Shown in pieces: positions 43,029 to 52,159 of a DNA stretch of 64,000 nucleotides; positions within the stretch are counted from its first letter, which is position 1, and every line of letters begins with the position of its first letter. The notes beneath the pieces were generated by a model. It was not told the DNA's origin, did no database searches, and worked only from the letters and a program-made list of their open reading frames with translations. The stretch is taken from positions 558,001-622,000 of the forward strand of contig NZ_SLWO01000003.1 of the NCBI RefSeq assembly GCF_004340665.1, written 5' to 3'. The position numbers were made by a program, and so were the translations under genes. Source of the DNA: Pedobacter psychrotolerans (GTDB lineage Bacteria > Bacteroidota > Bacteroidia > Sphingobacteriales > Sphingobacteriaceae).

Positions 43029-43068
43029 ATACCAAACGGGCCCGGATTTATCCGGGCTCGTTTGGTAT
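43029..43068. terminator. Strong hairpin after rfbA
   Basis: Arms ACCAAACGgGCCCGGA and TCCGGGCtCGTTTGGT (one internal mismatch) form a stem of about 16 bp around a tiny loop. No long T-run follows, so it is not a textbook intrinsic terminator. It could act as an attenuator or RNA-stability element between rfbA and the dehydrogenase gene. Confidence 0.6.
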
Positions 43069-43084
43069 AGGTTAAGCCCATCTG

Positions 43085-43127
43085 TATGGCATAAGATTTC
43101 AGAATCAGAAATTATGCCATATCTTTG
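43085..43127 (+). promoter_or_regulatory. Promoter with overlapping palindrome upstream of the nucleotide-sugar dehydrogenase
   Basis: TATCTTTG at 43120-43127 is an exact -7 element with TTTC 19 bases upstream at 43097-43100. A palindrome with arms TATGGCATAA (43085-43094) and TTATGCCATA (43112-43121) and an inner ATTTC/GAAAT pair covers the -33 element and touches the -7 element. A bound repressor would shut the promoter. The ATG follows 17 bases after the -7 box. Confidence 0.6.
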
Positions 43128-43144
43128 GCCCGATCGTAAAATTT

Positions 43145-44428
43145 ATGGATACCAAAAAAGATATTGCCATCATTGGCCTGGGTTATGTTGGCTTGCCTTT
43201 AGCTGTAGAGTTTGCCAAGCACTTTCGTGTAATTGGGTTTGATATCAATGAAAGCAGGGTGAAAAGTCTTGGTAATTTAGTCGATCTTACGCATGAGGCT
43301 AACCTTCCTGATCTTGCGCAGGTATTGGCGCTTAATGAGGCGGAAAAAGGTTTAAGATTAAGTTCTAATCTAGGCGATCTTGCCTCTTGCTGTATTTATA
43401 TTGTCACTGTGCCAACACCAATAGATCACCTGAAAAGGCCGGATCTTCAACCCCTACTGAAAGCCAGCGAAATGATTGGCTCCATTTTAAAAAAGGGAGA
43501 TCTGGTGATTTATGAATCAACTGTTTATCCGGGTTGTACAGAAGAAGACTGTGTACCGGAGCTTGAGCGGGTTTCGGGACTTCAATATAACCAGGATTTC
43601 TTTTGTGGCTATTCCCCTGAACGCATCAATCCAGGTGATAAAATTAATACCCTGACTAAAATTAAAAAGGTTACCTCTGGTTCTACACCGGAGATTGCAA
43701 ATGAGGTTAACGCACTTTATGCCACCATCATTACTGCAGGCACCCATCTGGCACCCAGCATTAAAGTAGCAGAAGCATCCAAAGCCATTGAAAATGCACA
43801 ACGTGATGTGAACATCTCCTTTGTTAATGAACTGGCACTGATTTTTGACCGGATGGAAATTGATACTTCTGATGTACTGGCCGCAGCAGCCACCAAATGG
43901 AATTTCCTGAACTACAAACCTGGGTTGGTTGGAGGGCATTGTATCGGTGTAGATCCCTATTATCTGGCTCATAAATCGGAGGCATTGGGTTATAAACCAG
44001 AAGTGATTTTATCAGGAAGGCGTGTAAATGATAATATGGGCATGTTTGTCGCGAATAAAATCATCAAAATGCTGGTGGCACGTAATAAGCATATACAGGG
44101 CGCCAAAGTCTTAATCCTGGGATTTACCTTTAAAGAAAACTGCCCTGATACCAGAAACACTAAAGTGATCGATATTCATAAGGAACTTCAATCATTCAGC
44201 ATTCAGGCTGATGTTCATGATCCATGGGCCAACCGGGAAGAAGTAAAGTTAGAATATGGTATTGATCTGATTGCTGAAGATGATTTTATCCAGTATGATG
44301 CTGTAATTTTAGCGGTAGCACATCATGCCTTCCAAAAAATTAACTTCAAATTATGGAAAGATAAGGGCACTATTATTTTTGATACCAAATCTTTTATCAA
44401 TCGCGAGGCTGTAGATGCAAGGTTGTAA
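43145..44428 (+). CDS. Nucleotide sugar dehydrogenase (TviB/WecC-type UDP-HexNAc 6-dehydrogenase)
   Basis: The 427-residue protein has the three domains of the UDP-glucose/UDP-HexNAc dehydrogenase superfamily: GLGYVGLPLAVEFAKHF, VTVPTPIDHLKRPDLQPL and YESTVYPGCTEEDC in the NAD domain, FCGYSPERINPGDKI, and GLVGGHCIGVDPYYL with catalytic Cys266. The PERINPGDK form and length are closest to TviB/WbpA-type enzymes, which oxidise UDP-GlcNAc or UDP-GalNAc to the uronic acid. An acidic amino sugar in the polymer is therefore likely. It has its own promoter with a palindrome. Confidence 0.88.
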   Translation: MDTKKDIAIIGLGYVGLPLAVEFAKHFRVIGFDINESRVKSLGNLVDLTHEANLPDLAQVLALNEAEKGLRLSSNLGDLASCCIYIVTVPTPIDHLKRPDLQPLLKASEMIGSILKKGDLVIYESTVYPGCTEEDCVPELERVSGLQYNQDFFCGYSPERINPGDKINTLTKIKKVTSGSTPEIANEVNALYATIITAGTHLAPSIKVAEASKAIENAQRDVNISFVNELALIFDRMEIDTSDVLAAAATKWNFLNYKPGLVGGHCIGVDPYYLAHKSEALGYKPEVILSGRRVNDNMGMFVANKIIKMLVARNKHIQGAKVLILGFTFKENCPDTRNTKVIDIHKELQSFSIQADVHDPWANREEVKLEYGIDLIAEDDFIQYDAVILAVAHHAFQKINFKLWKDKGTIIFDTKSFINREAVDARL

Positions 44429-44496
44429 AGATTTTTAATGAAAAAATATAACATTCTGTTTGATTTTTCGTTTTGAATTTAGTTTATCCCTTTATT

Positions 44497-44637
44497 ATGA
44501 TTACGAAAATTGAAATTCTTGGCATTGCTGCCGTAGTTTTTTCTAATTTAATCGCTTATCTCGCCCTTAGACGTTTAAAAGAAAATGAAAAACGTAAAAA
44601 GCGCAATAGGTTTAACAGGCAAAATTCACTCACTTAA
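44497..44637 (+). CDS. Candidate 46-residue small membrane protein with basic tail
   Basis: From the ATG at 44497 the frame encodes MITKIEILGIAAVVFSNLIA as a hydrophobic helix and then a tail rich in Arg and Lys (LRRLKENEKRKKRNRF), ending at TAA 44635-44637. The codon choice looks like that of the neighbours, and the positive tail after the helix gives a sensible N-out topology. It lies between the dehydrogenase and gmd in an otherwise empty gap. I know no family for it, so it could still be chance. Confidence 0.45.
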   Translation: MITKIEILGIAAVVFSNLIAYLALRRLKENEKRKKRNRFNRQNSLT

Positions 44638-44765
44638 TTTTTTTCCTTGTCATTATACTTTTCTGAGAAAATTGGATTTAAATCCTTTGATAAGAAATCT
44701 TACCATGTGTTTGGCTCCTGTTTTCTAAAAGCAACAGGGTGTTATCAATCAAATGAATTATTCAG

Positions 44766-44773
44766 TATGTTTG
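44766..44773 (+). promoter_or_regulatory. Possible -7 promoter element for gmd
   Basis: TATGTTTG is an exact TAnnTTTG match 22 bases before the gmd ATG. The -33 position (GTTATC about 22 bases upstream) is a poor match. Confidence 0.38.
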
Positions 44774-44795
44774 CAATTTAATAATTAGATAAGTT

Positions 44796-45932
44796 ATGAA
44801 AGTTGCTTTAATCACAGGTGTAACTGGACAGGATGGTGCGTATCTTGCGGAATTTTTGCTTAAAAAAGGATATTTTGTGCATGGCATAAAAAGACGTGCT
44901 TCATCCTTTAATACCGACCGCATTGATCACCTTTACCAGGATCAACATGAAAGTAATGTGCGTTTCAAACTGCATTATGGTGATTTAACTGACTCCACAA
45001 ATCTAATTAGAATTGTACAGGAAGTGCAACCGGATGAAATTTATAATCTTGCGGCCATGAGTCATGTACAGGTGAGTTTTGAAATGCCTGAATATACGGC
45101 AAATGCAGATGGTCTTGGAACCTTGCGTTTGCTCGAGGCCGTTAGGATATTGGGTTTGACTGAAAAAACAAAAATCTATCAGGCCTCTACTTCTGAGCTT
45201 TATGGATTGGTGCAAGCCGTTCCGCAAAGCGAAACTACACCTTTCTATCCGCGTTCACCTTATGCTGCTGCGAAAATGTATGCCTATTGGATCACTGTAA
45301 ATTATCGTGAAGCTTATCAGATGTTTGCCTGTAACGGTATTTTGTTTAATCATGAAAGTCCTTTACGTGGTGAAACTTTTGTCACCAGGAAAATTACCAG
45401 GGCGGCATGTAAAATTGCCTTAGGCTTACAGCACTGCTTATATTTAGGTAATCTTTCTGCACAAAGAGATTGGGGCCATGCGAAAGATTACATTGAAGCC
45501 ATGTGGTTAATTCTGCAACAAGAGCAGGCAGAAGATTTTGTAATTGCCACTGGGGTAACCACCACGGTACGTGATTTCGTCAGAATGAGCTTTGCTGAAT
45601 TGGGGATTGAAATCGAATTCTCCGGGAAAGATGAGCATGAAAAAGGAGTCATTATTGATATTGACGAAACGGTTATACGGAATTTGGGTTTAAATGGAGA
45701 ATTTTTAAAACCAGGTCAAACCGTTGTTCGGGTAGATGCGAAGTATTTCAGGCCTACAGAAGTAGATCTTTTATTGGGCGATCCGACCAAATCAAAAACC
45801 AAATTGGGCTGGACACCTCGATATGATCTGCCATTATTGGTGAAAGATATGATCACATCTGATCTTAATTTAATGAAGAAGGATGAATACCTTAAACAAG
45901 GCGGTTATAAAACGCTTAATTATTTCGAATAA
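44796..45932 (+). CDS. gmd: GDP-mannose 4,6-dehydratase
   Basis: The 378-residue protein begins [20 protein letters not shown], diagnostic for Gmd, with [54 protein letters not shown] (Tyr-x3-Lys) and the C-terminal [18 protein letters not shown]. It converts GDP-mannose to GDP-4-keto-6-deoxymannose, the precursor of GDP-L-fucose, GDP-D-rhamnose or GDP-perosamine. No GDP-fucose synthase or other reductase acting on this product is adjacent, so the final sugar cannot be decided here. Confidence 0.96.
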   Translation: MKVALITGVTGQDGAYLAEFLLKKGYFVHGIKRRASSFNTDRIDHLYQDQHESNVRFKLHYGDLTDSTNLIRIVQEVQPDEIYNLAAMSHVQVSFEMPEYTANADGLGTLRLLEAVRILGLTEKTKIYQASTSELYGLVQAVPQSETTPFYPRSPYAAAKMYAYWITVNYREAYQMFACNGILFNHESPLRGETFVTRKITRAACKIALGLQHCLYLGNLSAQRDWGHAKDYIEAMWLILQQEQAEDFVIATGVTTTVRDFVRMSFAELGIEIEFSGKDEHEKGVIIDIDETVIRNLGLNGEFLKPGQTVVRVDAKYFRPTEVDLLLGDPTKSKTKLGWTPRYDLPLLVKDMITSDLNLMKKDEYLKQGGYKTLNYFE

Positions 45933-46181
45933 TCAGATATAGAATAGGAATGATAGTGTGCCGTTTTCAAGGTGTTTTAGTGGTAAATGCTTGATTTAAA
46001 ATAATATAAGGTAGTGAATTTATAGAATTAAGTTCTTTTTATGTATTTTTATTCGGAGAATTAAAAACTTAATCAATCTTTCTACAAAAGATTTTAAAGA
46101 TTAGGGCGACTAAGCTTAAATATAGGGGGTATATCACTTCTCAAATTATAATTTTAACAACAATTTCAGTATTCTGATCAT

Positions 46182-46931
46182 ATGTTTAACTTTTTTAACA
46201 AAAAAAATAAAATTACTGATATTTCCTGGCTGGGAATAGACATGCATTCGCACATTCTTCCAGGAATTGATGATGGTTCACCTGATGTGGCCACTTCACT
46301 GAGATTTGTGAAAGCTTTAGAGGATCTTGGTTTCGATCAATTGATTGCGACCCCCCATATTTTTAAGGAATTGTATCCGAATACCAAACTCAGCATAGAT
46401 CAGGCTCGATTTGCTTTACAACTGGCAATGGATCAGGCAAATGTTTCATTGAAATTAGACTCCGGAGCGGAATACATGATTGATCAGGATTTTGATCTGG
46501 AAGCAGAAATGTGTCCTATTCAACAAAAGTTTCTTTTAATTGAAATGTCCTATCTGAATGAAAGTCCGAATATCAGTCAGCGGGTTTTCGATGTGGAAAT
46601 TAAAGGATACCGCCCTATTTTAGCCCATCCGGAACGCTATACCTTCTATTTCAAAGATAAAACGCGTTTAAATCGCTTCAGAGATAAAGGATGTTTGCTT
46701 CAACTTAATCTATTGTCCATTGTGGGGTATTATGGTAAAGAAGTGAAGCAACTGGCCGAATATCTGTTAAAAGAAAACATGTATGACCTTGCCGGAACAG
46801 ACCTGCACCATGATAAACATTTAAATACTTTAACAGATGCTGTTCAAAGTGGAAAACTTTATGATTTATTAGGCCATTATGCGTTTAAAAACAAGGAATT
46901 GTTTGGCCAGGCGATGACACAAACCACTTAA
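46182..46931 (+). CDS. CpsB/CapC/YwqE-type PHP tyrosine-protein phosphatase
   Basis: The 249-residue protein belongs to the PHP family of manganese-dependent tyrosine phosphatases of capsule systems: GIDMHSHILPGIDDGSPD, LIATPHIFKELYPN, EYMIDQDFDLE, LAHPERYTFYF and DLAGTDLHHDKH give the metal-binding set. It normally dephosphorylates a bacterial tyrosine kinase that controls polymer length and export. No such kinase is present in this window, so the partner is elsewhere or the substrate differs. Confidence 0.9.
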   Translation: MFNFFNKKNKITDISWLGIDMHSHILPGIDDGSPDVATSLRFVKALEDLGFDQLIATPHIFKELYPNTKLSIDQARFALQLAMDQANVSLKLDSGAEYMIDQDFDLEAEMCPIQQKFLLIEMSYLNESPNISQRVFDVEIKGYRPILAHPERYTFYFKDKTRLNRFRDKGCLLQLNLLSIVGYYGKEVKQLAEYLLKENMYDLAGTDLHHDKHLNTLTDAVQSGKLYDLLGHYAFKNKELFGQAMTQTT

Positions 46932-47021
46932 ATAAACTAACTCCTAAACGCTATCGGTTTCGCAATTGCATCAACAAGTGTTAATGTTGACGTGCTTTTC
47001 CTGTGCAATGAAATAATTTTG

Positions 47022-47029
47022 TATTTTTG
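47022..47029 (+). promoter_or_regulatory. Probable -7 promoter element for the export and assembly genes
   Basis: TATTTTTG is an exact TAnnTTTG match, with TTTC 21 bases upstream (46997-47000) as a possible -33 element. It would give a leader of about 80 bases before the SLBB export gene at 47118. Confidence 0.45.
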
Positions 47030-47117
47030 GGGTAACATTGCATATCAATATGATGGAAACTTGTATCTGAATGATTAAAAAAAAACATTCGTACAGATTT
47101 GCATAAACAACCTACAC

Positions 47118-49637
47118 ATGAAGTTTAAAAATTTACTTAAGGCAACTTTAATTTTTATTGCCTTTCTCTTTTCCCCATCCTTATATGCTCAAACCAATTA
47201 TGCCGATGTAAAGGTTGATGAACTGAGTGATGCTAAAATCAGGGAGTTGATGCAACGGGCAGAATCTATTGGATATAATGATTCCCAGTTGGAGCAGCTT
47301 GCATTGGCACAAGGCATGCCACAAACAGAAATTGAGAAGCTTCGTTTAAGAGTGGATAAAATCAGAAAGCAGGACGGAACAGGGACGACCAATACGAATA
47401 CCACCACAGGTCAGGCTGTGGCTAAGCCTTTTGTTGATGTTGAACGGTCAAGGGTAAACAGTGCACAAAGTAAGATTGATTCTCTTAAAAAAATTAATTC
47501 TGCTTTATCTGCGCAGGCTATAGCCAATGCCGACGAGCTTAATAACCTTAAAATATTTGGTGAAGAGCTTTTTGGCTCAGGTACACAAACGTTTGAACCT
47601 AATTTAAGAATGGCTACCCCAAAGAGTTATGTGGTAGGGCCTGATGATGAATTATTGATTGATATTACTGGTGATAATGAAGTCAGTTATAAATCAAAAG
47701 TGAGTCCGGATGGAACTATAAAAGTTCAATACGTTGGGCTTATCTCTGTTGCAGGTTTAAACATTGAACAGGCTACTTCCAAAATAAAGTCCTCCCTTTC
47801 GAGCACTTATCCCGCCATCAAATCAGGCAGAACTTCTGTATCCATCACACTTGGAAATATCAAAAGCATCACCATTACCGTAGTGGGTGAAGCCGTTAAG
47901 CCTGGTTCGTACACGGTATCTTCCTTATCTTCCTTATTTAATATATTAAGTAGTGCTGGTGGCCCTAATAAAAACGGAACTTACCGGAATATTCAGGTTA
48001 TCCGAAATAATAAAATAATCTATGCTGTCGATATTTACGACTTCCTGTTAAACGGCATTCAAAAAGGTAATATCCGTTTACAGGATCAGGATGTGATCAA
48101 TATCCCGGTTTATCAAAAACGTATCGCCTTATCCGGCAAAGTAAAACGCCCGGCTTATTTTGAAATTAAAGACACTGAAACCCTGGCTGATGCCTTACGT
48201 TTTGCAGGTGGTTTTTCTAATGATGCCTATTCAGCTCAAATTAAAGTGCTCCAAAATACCAACAGGGAGCGCAAGATTATAGATGTTCCAGAATCTGACT
48301 TTAAAATTTATCAGCCTAAAAACGGAGATAAGTTTATCGTGGAAAAAATTCTTGACCGCTTTGCCAACCGGGTTGAGATTGAAGGCGCTGTTTTTCGACC
48401 TGGACAATACGAACTGGATGATCAGCTCACGCTCAAAAGCCTGATTCAAAAAGCAGATGGTATTAAGGAAGATGCATTCCTGAATAGAGGATATATCTCC
48501 AGATTAAATGCAGATAACAGTTTAGCATTGGTATCTTTTGATTTGGGTAAAATTTTAGCAGGTACAGATCCTGATATTAAATTGCAGCGAGAAGATAAGG
48601 TGAGTATCAAATCAATATTTGAACTGCGTGAAGAATTCAGGGTGACGATACAGGGTGAGGTAAGACAGCCTGGAACATTTACCTACGCAGACGGTATGAA
48701 TCTCGAATCTTTAATTCAAATGGCTGGCGGTTTTAGAGAAAGTGCCACGCCGAACAGAATTGAGATCTCCAGAAGGATCAAAAATAGCGATGCTACTTCG
48801 GTATCCGCGCAAACGGCAGAAGTATTTACCGTTAAAGTAGATCCTGATTTAAAACTACAGGACCAGGATTTTACCCTGAAACCATTTGATATTGTTTCCA
48901 TCAGAAGTTCGGAAAGTTATCATACTCAACGTCAGATTAAAATTGAAGGTGAAGTGTTATATCCAGGTATTTATACCATCACCAAAAAAGATGAAAGGAT
49001 TTCGGACATTATTAAAAGAGCGGGAGGATTAAGTCCTCTGGCTTATGTGGAAGGTGCATCCTTAAGGCGTAATGGTAAAGGAGATTTGCGCATGGATAGT
49101 TTGGAAACGAGAAGAGAGGAAAGGGAGAAGCTATTAAATCTACAGCGCTTAAAGCAATCGGGTGCCAGAGATACCACCAGCCTGGATAAAGACCTTGAAA
49201 TATTAAGAAGTGATCTGGTAGGAATCGACCTTAAAAAAATCATGAATAAGCCGTTATCAAGAAATGACTTAATTGTAGAAAATGGCGATGTAATCAGGGT
49301 ACCTAAAGAACTTCAAACCGTTCGTGTAACGGGTGAAGTTTTGAAACCAAACAGCATTGTTTACACCAAAGGTAAAAGTTTTACAGGCTATATTAGTGGT
49401 TCCGGAGGCTTTAGCTATAATGCCTATAAAAAAGGCGCATTTATTGTGTACTCAAACGGATCAGTTGCGGCCAACCGGAAATTTCTATTCTTCAATAATT
49501 TCCCACAGGTAAAGCCAGGCTCCGAAATCTTTGTACCTAAAAGAGCAGAACGTGAAAAGCTTAACGCTGCCACATTCATTGGAATATCAACAGGTATAGC
49601 CTCACTGGCTGCCATTATTGTCAGTTTATTACGTTAA
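47118..49637 (+). CDS. Wza-like polysaccharide export protein with multiple SLBB domains
   Basis: The 839-residue protein has a signal peptide (LIFIAFLFSPSLYAQ) and an N-terminal helical segment. A polysaccharide-export domain begins near residue 170 (KSYVVGPDDELLIDITGD), followed by a series of SLBB domains recognisable by VVGEAVKPGSYTV, IEGAVFRPGQYELDD, IQGEVRQPGTFTYADG, IEGEVLYPGIYTI and VTGEVLKPNSIVYT. It ends in a hydrophobic stretch (FIGISTGIASLAAIIVSLL). It should form the outer-membrane export channel. At more than twice E. coli Wza length, and with no lipobox, it fits the long Bacteroidota form. Confidence 0.92.
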   Translation: MKFKNLLKATLIFIAFLFSPSLYAQTNYADVKVDELSDAKIRELMQRAESIGYNDSQLEQLALAQGMPQTEIEKLRLRVDKIRKQDGTGTTNTNTTTGQAVAKPFVDVERSRVNSAQSKIDSLKKINSALSAQAIANADELNNLKIFGEELFGSGTQTFEPNLRMATPKSYVVGPDDELLIDITGDNEVSYKSKVSPDGTIKVQYVGLISVAGLNIEQATSKIKSSLSSTYPAIKSGRTSVSITLGNIKSITITVVGEAVKPGSYTVSSLSSLFNILSSAGGPNKNGTYRNIQVIRNNKIIYAVDIYDFLLNGIQKGNIRLQDQDVINIPVYQKRIALSGKVKRPAYFEIKDTETLADALRFAGGFSNDAYSAQIKVLQNTNRERKIIDVPESDFKIYQPKNGDKFIVEKILDRFANRVEIEGAVFRPGQYELDDQLTLKSLIQKADGIKEDAFLNRGYISRLNADNSLALVSFDLGKILAGTDPDIKLQREDKVSIKSIFELREEFRVTIQGEVRQPGTFTYADGMNLESLIQMAGGFRESATPNRIEISRRIKNSDATSVSAQTAEVFTVKVDPDLKLQDQDFTLKPFDIVSIRSSESYHTQRQIKIEGEVLYPGIYTITKKDERISDIIKRAGGLSPLAYVEGASLRRNGKGDLRMDSLETRREEREKLLNLQRLKQSGARDTTSLDKDLEILRSDLVGIDLKKIMNKPLSRNDLIVENGDVIRVPKELQTVRVTGEVLKPNSIVYTKGKSFTGYISGSGGFSYNAYKKGAFIVYSNGSVAANRKFLFFNNFPQVKPGSEIFVPKRAEREKLNAATFIGISTGIASLAAIIVSLLR

Positions 49638-49640
49638 GCC

Positions 49641-50705
49641 ATGTCTGAAACCAATCATAAAGAAGTTACACTGAAGGAGTTAGCCATCAAAACGAATGAG
49701 TGGTTATCTTATCTCCGGTCAAAATGGTTCATCATCCTGATCGGTTGCTTATGCGGCGTTGTATTGGGGTACCTCTATGCCACTTATAAAAAGCCCAAAT
49801 ATGTAGCAGCCAGTACTTTTGCACTGGAAGATGCCAATGGAGGTGGAAGCCTGGGGCAGATGGCCGGACTGGCCTCAATGGTTGGTATCGAGATCGGTTC
49901 CTCTGGCAATGGTGGGGTATTTCAGGGTGATAACTTAATTGAATTATACAAATCAAGAAATATGATTCAAAAGTCGCTTTTAACTGAAGCGGATTTTAAC
50001 GGGAAAAAGCAGTTGTTAATCGATCGTTATCTTGAATTTAATAACCTGAAGGCAAAATGGGCTGAACATCCTATTTTGAAAAACATCAATTTTAAGGTTA
50101 ATAAAGATGAAAAGTTAAACCGGGCTCAGGATAGTATTCTTGGTGAAGTGGTGAAAGAAATTGGTAAGAATAATTTGGTGGTAACCAAACCAGATAAAAA
50201 ACTGAGTATTTTAAAGGTTCAGGTTACTTCTAAAGATGAGTTATTTTCGAAGGCATTTGATGATGAGATTGTCAAAAATGTAAATGAATTTTATGTGCAG
50301 ACAAAAACTAAAAAATCATTGCAGAACGTTGCCATTCTTCAGCATCAAACAGATTCTGTTAAGCGTGAATTAAATGGTGCGCTGGCTGGTATGGCTTCCT
50401 TAACAGATGCCAATCCCAATCCTAACCCGGCCAGGCAGATCTTGAAAGTGCCTTCTCAGCGGAGACAGGTGGATGCACAAGCCAATACGGCAATTCTGAC
50501 GGAACTGGTGAAAAACCTGGAGATGTCGAAAGTATCGCAACGCAAAGAAATGCCATTGATTCAAATGATAGATGCACCGGTTTTACCCTTAACCAGACTG
50601 GCTACCACAAAAACCCAGGGTATGGTTACCGGTTTTTTTCTGGCAGGATTTTTAATGTCGGTACTGTTATTGGTGAGACGGGGATTTTTATTGATGATTA
50701 AATAA
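49641..50705 (+). CDS. Wzz-type chain length determinant protein without kinase domain
   Basis: The 354 residues show the two-helix Wzz topology: SKWFIILIGCLCGVVLGYLY near residue 32, a long periplasmic coiled region, and a second helix near 330 (MVTGFFLAGFLMSVLLLV) after the Pro/Gly-rich PVLPLTRLATTKTQGM. The protein ends a few residues after that helix, so the BY-kinase domain found in Wzc-type proteins is absent. It should set polymer length with the polymerase. It starts three bases after the SLBB gene, in one operon. Confidence 0.87.
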   Translation: MSETNHKEVTLKELAIKTNEWLSYLRSKWFIILIGCLCGVVLGYLYATYKKPKYVAASTFALEDANGGGSLGQMAGLASMVGIEIGSSGNGGVFQGDNLIELYKSRNMIQKSLLTEADFNGKKQLLIDRYLEFNNLKAKWAEHPILKNINFKVNKDEKLNRAQDSILGEVVKEIGKNNLVVTKPDKKLSILKVQVTSKDELFSKAFDDEIVKNVNEFYVQTKTKKSLQNVAILQHQTDSVKRELNGALAGMASLTDANPNPNPARQILKVPSQRRQVDAQANTAILTELVKNLEMSKVSQRKEMPLIQMIDAPVLPLTRLATTKTQGMVTGFFLAGFLMSVLLLVRRGFLLMIK

Positions 50706-50708
50706 TGC

Positions 50709-52157
50709 ATGTCGGGCTTAAAGAAAAATATTGTCTTTAATACACTCTTATCCGTTTCTCAAATTTTATTTCCGCTGGTTACCTTCCCTTATGCGTCCCG
50801 TATATTGGGGCCTGAAGGCATGGGTGCTGTAAACTTTGCCGATAACTTTATTACCTATTTTCTAATTTTCTCTGCACTCGGTATTCCATTATATGGGGTA
50901 AGGGAAATTGCGAAAGTAAAAAATGATTCCATTGCACTTGGAAAAGTGTATTCTGAACTTATTTTTATTCATTTGGTTACCTCGCTGATTTCTATTTTGA
51001 TTTTACTGGGGATCAGCTTATCCAGCAATAAACTGTTTGCCAATTTTGAGCTTTATCAAATTGGAATGGCCATTTTATTGGGGAATGTTTTCATTGCAGA
51101 ATGGTTTTTCCAGGGGATAGAAAAATTTAAATACATTGCTATCCGAACCGTAGTAATCCGTTTGTTTACCATTGTATTGCTATTTGCTTTAGTGCATTCG
51201 GTTGCTGATCGGAATACTTATTATGCCTTAAACTTGGTTGCTACAGTACTTGCGGCGGCAACCAATATGTATTCGGTAAGTAAGCTGGTTAAGATTTCTT
51301 TTAAAGACCTCAAGCTCAAACATCACCTGAAACCTCTTTTTATTATTTTCTCCAATAGCATCATTACCACCATCTACCTGGTTTTTGACACCATTATTCT
51401 TGGCTTTTTAACGAGTGATGTGTATGTAGGTTATTATTCAGCCTCTATGCGCATTAGTAAAATTTCTTTAGCGGTTATCGGTGTTTTATCGGCTGTATTG
51501 TTGCCCAGGCTTACTGTAGCTTTCAAAGAGGAAAACTGGATAACAGCCAGGTTGCTCTTGCATAAATCCATCAACTTCGTGGTGTTTTTAAGTATCCCCA
51601 TTGCCATGGGTACTTATTGTTTATCAGCAGAAATTATCCGCTTATTTGCCGGTGAGAAGTATTTACCCGCAGTCAGCTCCTTGCAAATCTTGTGTTTCAT
51701 TGTGGTATTTGTGGGCATGGCACAGGTTTTTGCCCATCAGATTTTGCTGCCCCTGCATCAGGAACGGAAGATTCTATATGCCTCCTTATTTGGTGTTTTT
51801 GTCAGTTTGGGTTTAAATTTCTTACTGATTCCAATCTACAAGCAAAACGGTGCAGCCATTAGTTCACTGGCTACTGAATTTAGTGTAACCCTGCTCTTAT
51901 TCTTTTTCTCTTTTAAGCTGTTCCGCGTAAAATTTCCAATTTTAGAAACTTTACAGGCCTTGGTTACTTCCGCATCTTTTTTTCTCATCAAAATGCTGGT
52001 TTTAAAAATCAGTGGTGTGCCCATCGTGGTGGTTATCATTACCGTTTTGCTCTCTGGCCTGGTTTATCTTGCCATGCAGGTATGGGTATGGAAAAATAAA
52101 AATGTACTGGAAGTATTGGCAGGCTTTGGACCTTTAAAATTCCTGCAAAAAATTTAG
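50709..52157 (+). CDS. Wzx-like oligosaccharide flippase
   Basis: The 482-residue protein has about 14 membrane helices and the typical start KKNIVFNTLLSVSQILFPLV followed by TFPYASRILGPEGMGAVNFA, the pattern of RfbX/Wzx flippases. It should move lipid-linked repeat units across the inner membrane to the Wzy polymerase. It begins three bases after the Wzz stop codon. Together with Wzz, Wzy and the SLBB protein it marks the locus as a Wzx/Wzy-dependent pathway. The second flippase at 9870-11198 is not closely similar by eye. Confidence 0.92.
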   Translation: MSGLKKNIVFNTLLSVSQILFPLVTFPYASRILGPEGMGAVNFADNFITYFLIFSALGIPLYGVREIAKVKNDSIALGKVYSELIFIHLVTSLISILILLGISLSSNKLFANFELYQIGMAILLGNVFIAEWFFQGIEKFKYIAIRTVVIRLFTIVLLFALVHSVADRNTYYALNLVATVLAAATNMYSVSKLVKISFKDLKLKHHLKPLFIIFSNSIITTIYLVFDTIILGFLTSDVYVGYYSASMRISKISLAVIGVLSAVLLPRLTVAFKEENWITARLLLHKSINFVVFLSIPIAMGTYCLSAEIIRLFAGEKYLPAVSSLQILCFIVVFVGMAQVFAHQILLPLHQERKILYASLFGVFVSLGLNFLLIPIYKQNGAAISSLATEFSVTLLLFFFSFKLFRVKFPILETLQALVTSASFFLIKMLVLKISGVPIVVVIITVLLSGLVYLAMQVWVWKNKNVLEVLAGFGPLKFLQKI

Positions 52158-52159
52158 TT

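Noticed and set aside
43517..43972. 151-codon minus-strand ORF, rich in Cys and Ile
   Set aside because: It lies wholly inside the nucleotide-sugar dehydrogenase gene in the antisense frame; the sense protein is full length with all motifs.
45933..46181. Leader RNA, riboswitch or antiterminator site before the phosphatase gene
   Set aside because: Only weak AATCTTT/AAAGATT pairing was seen, with no recognisable conserved structure and no UpxY/NusG-like gene nearby.
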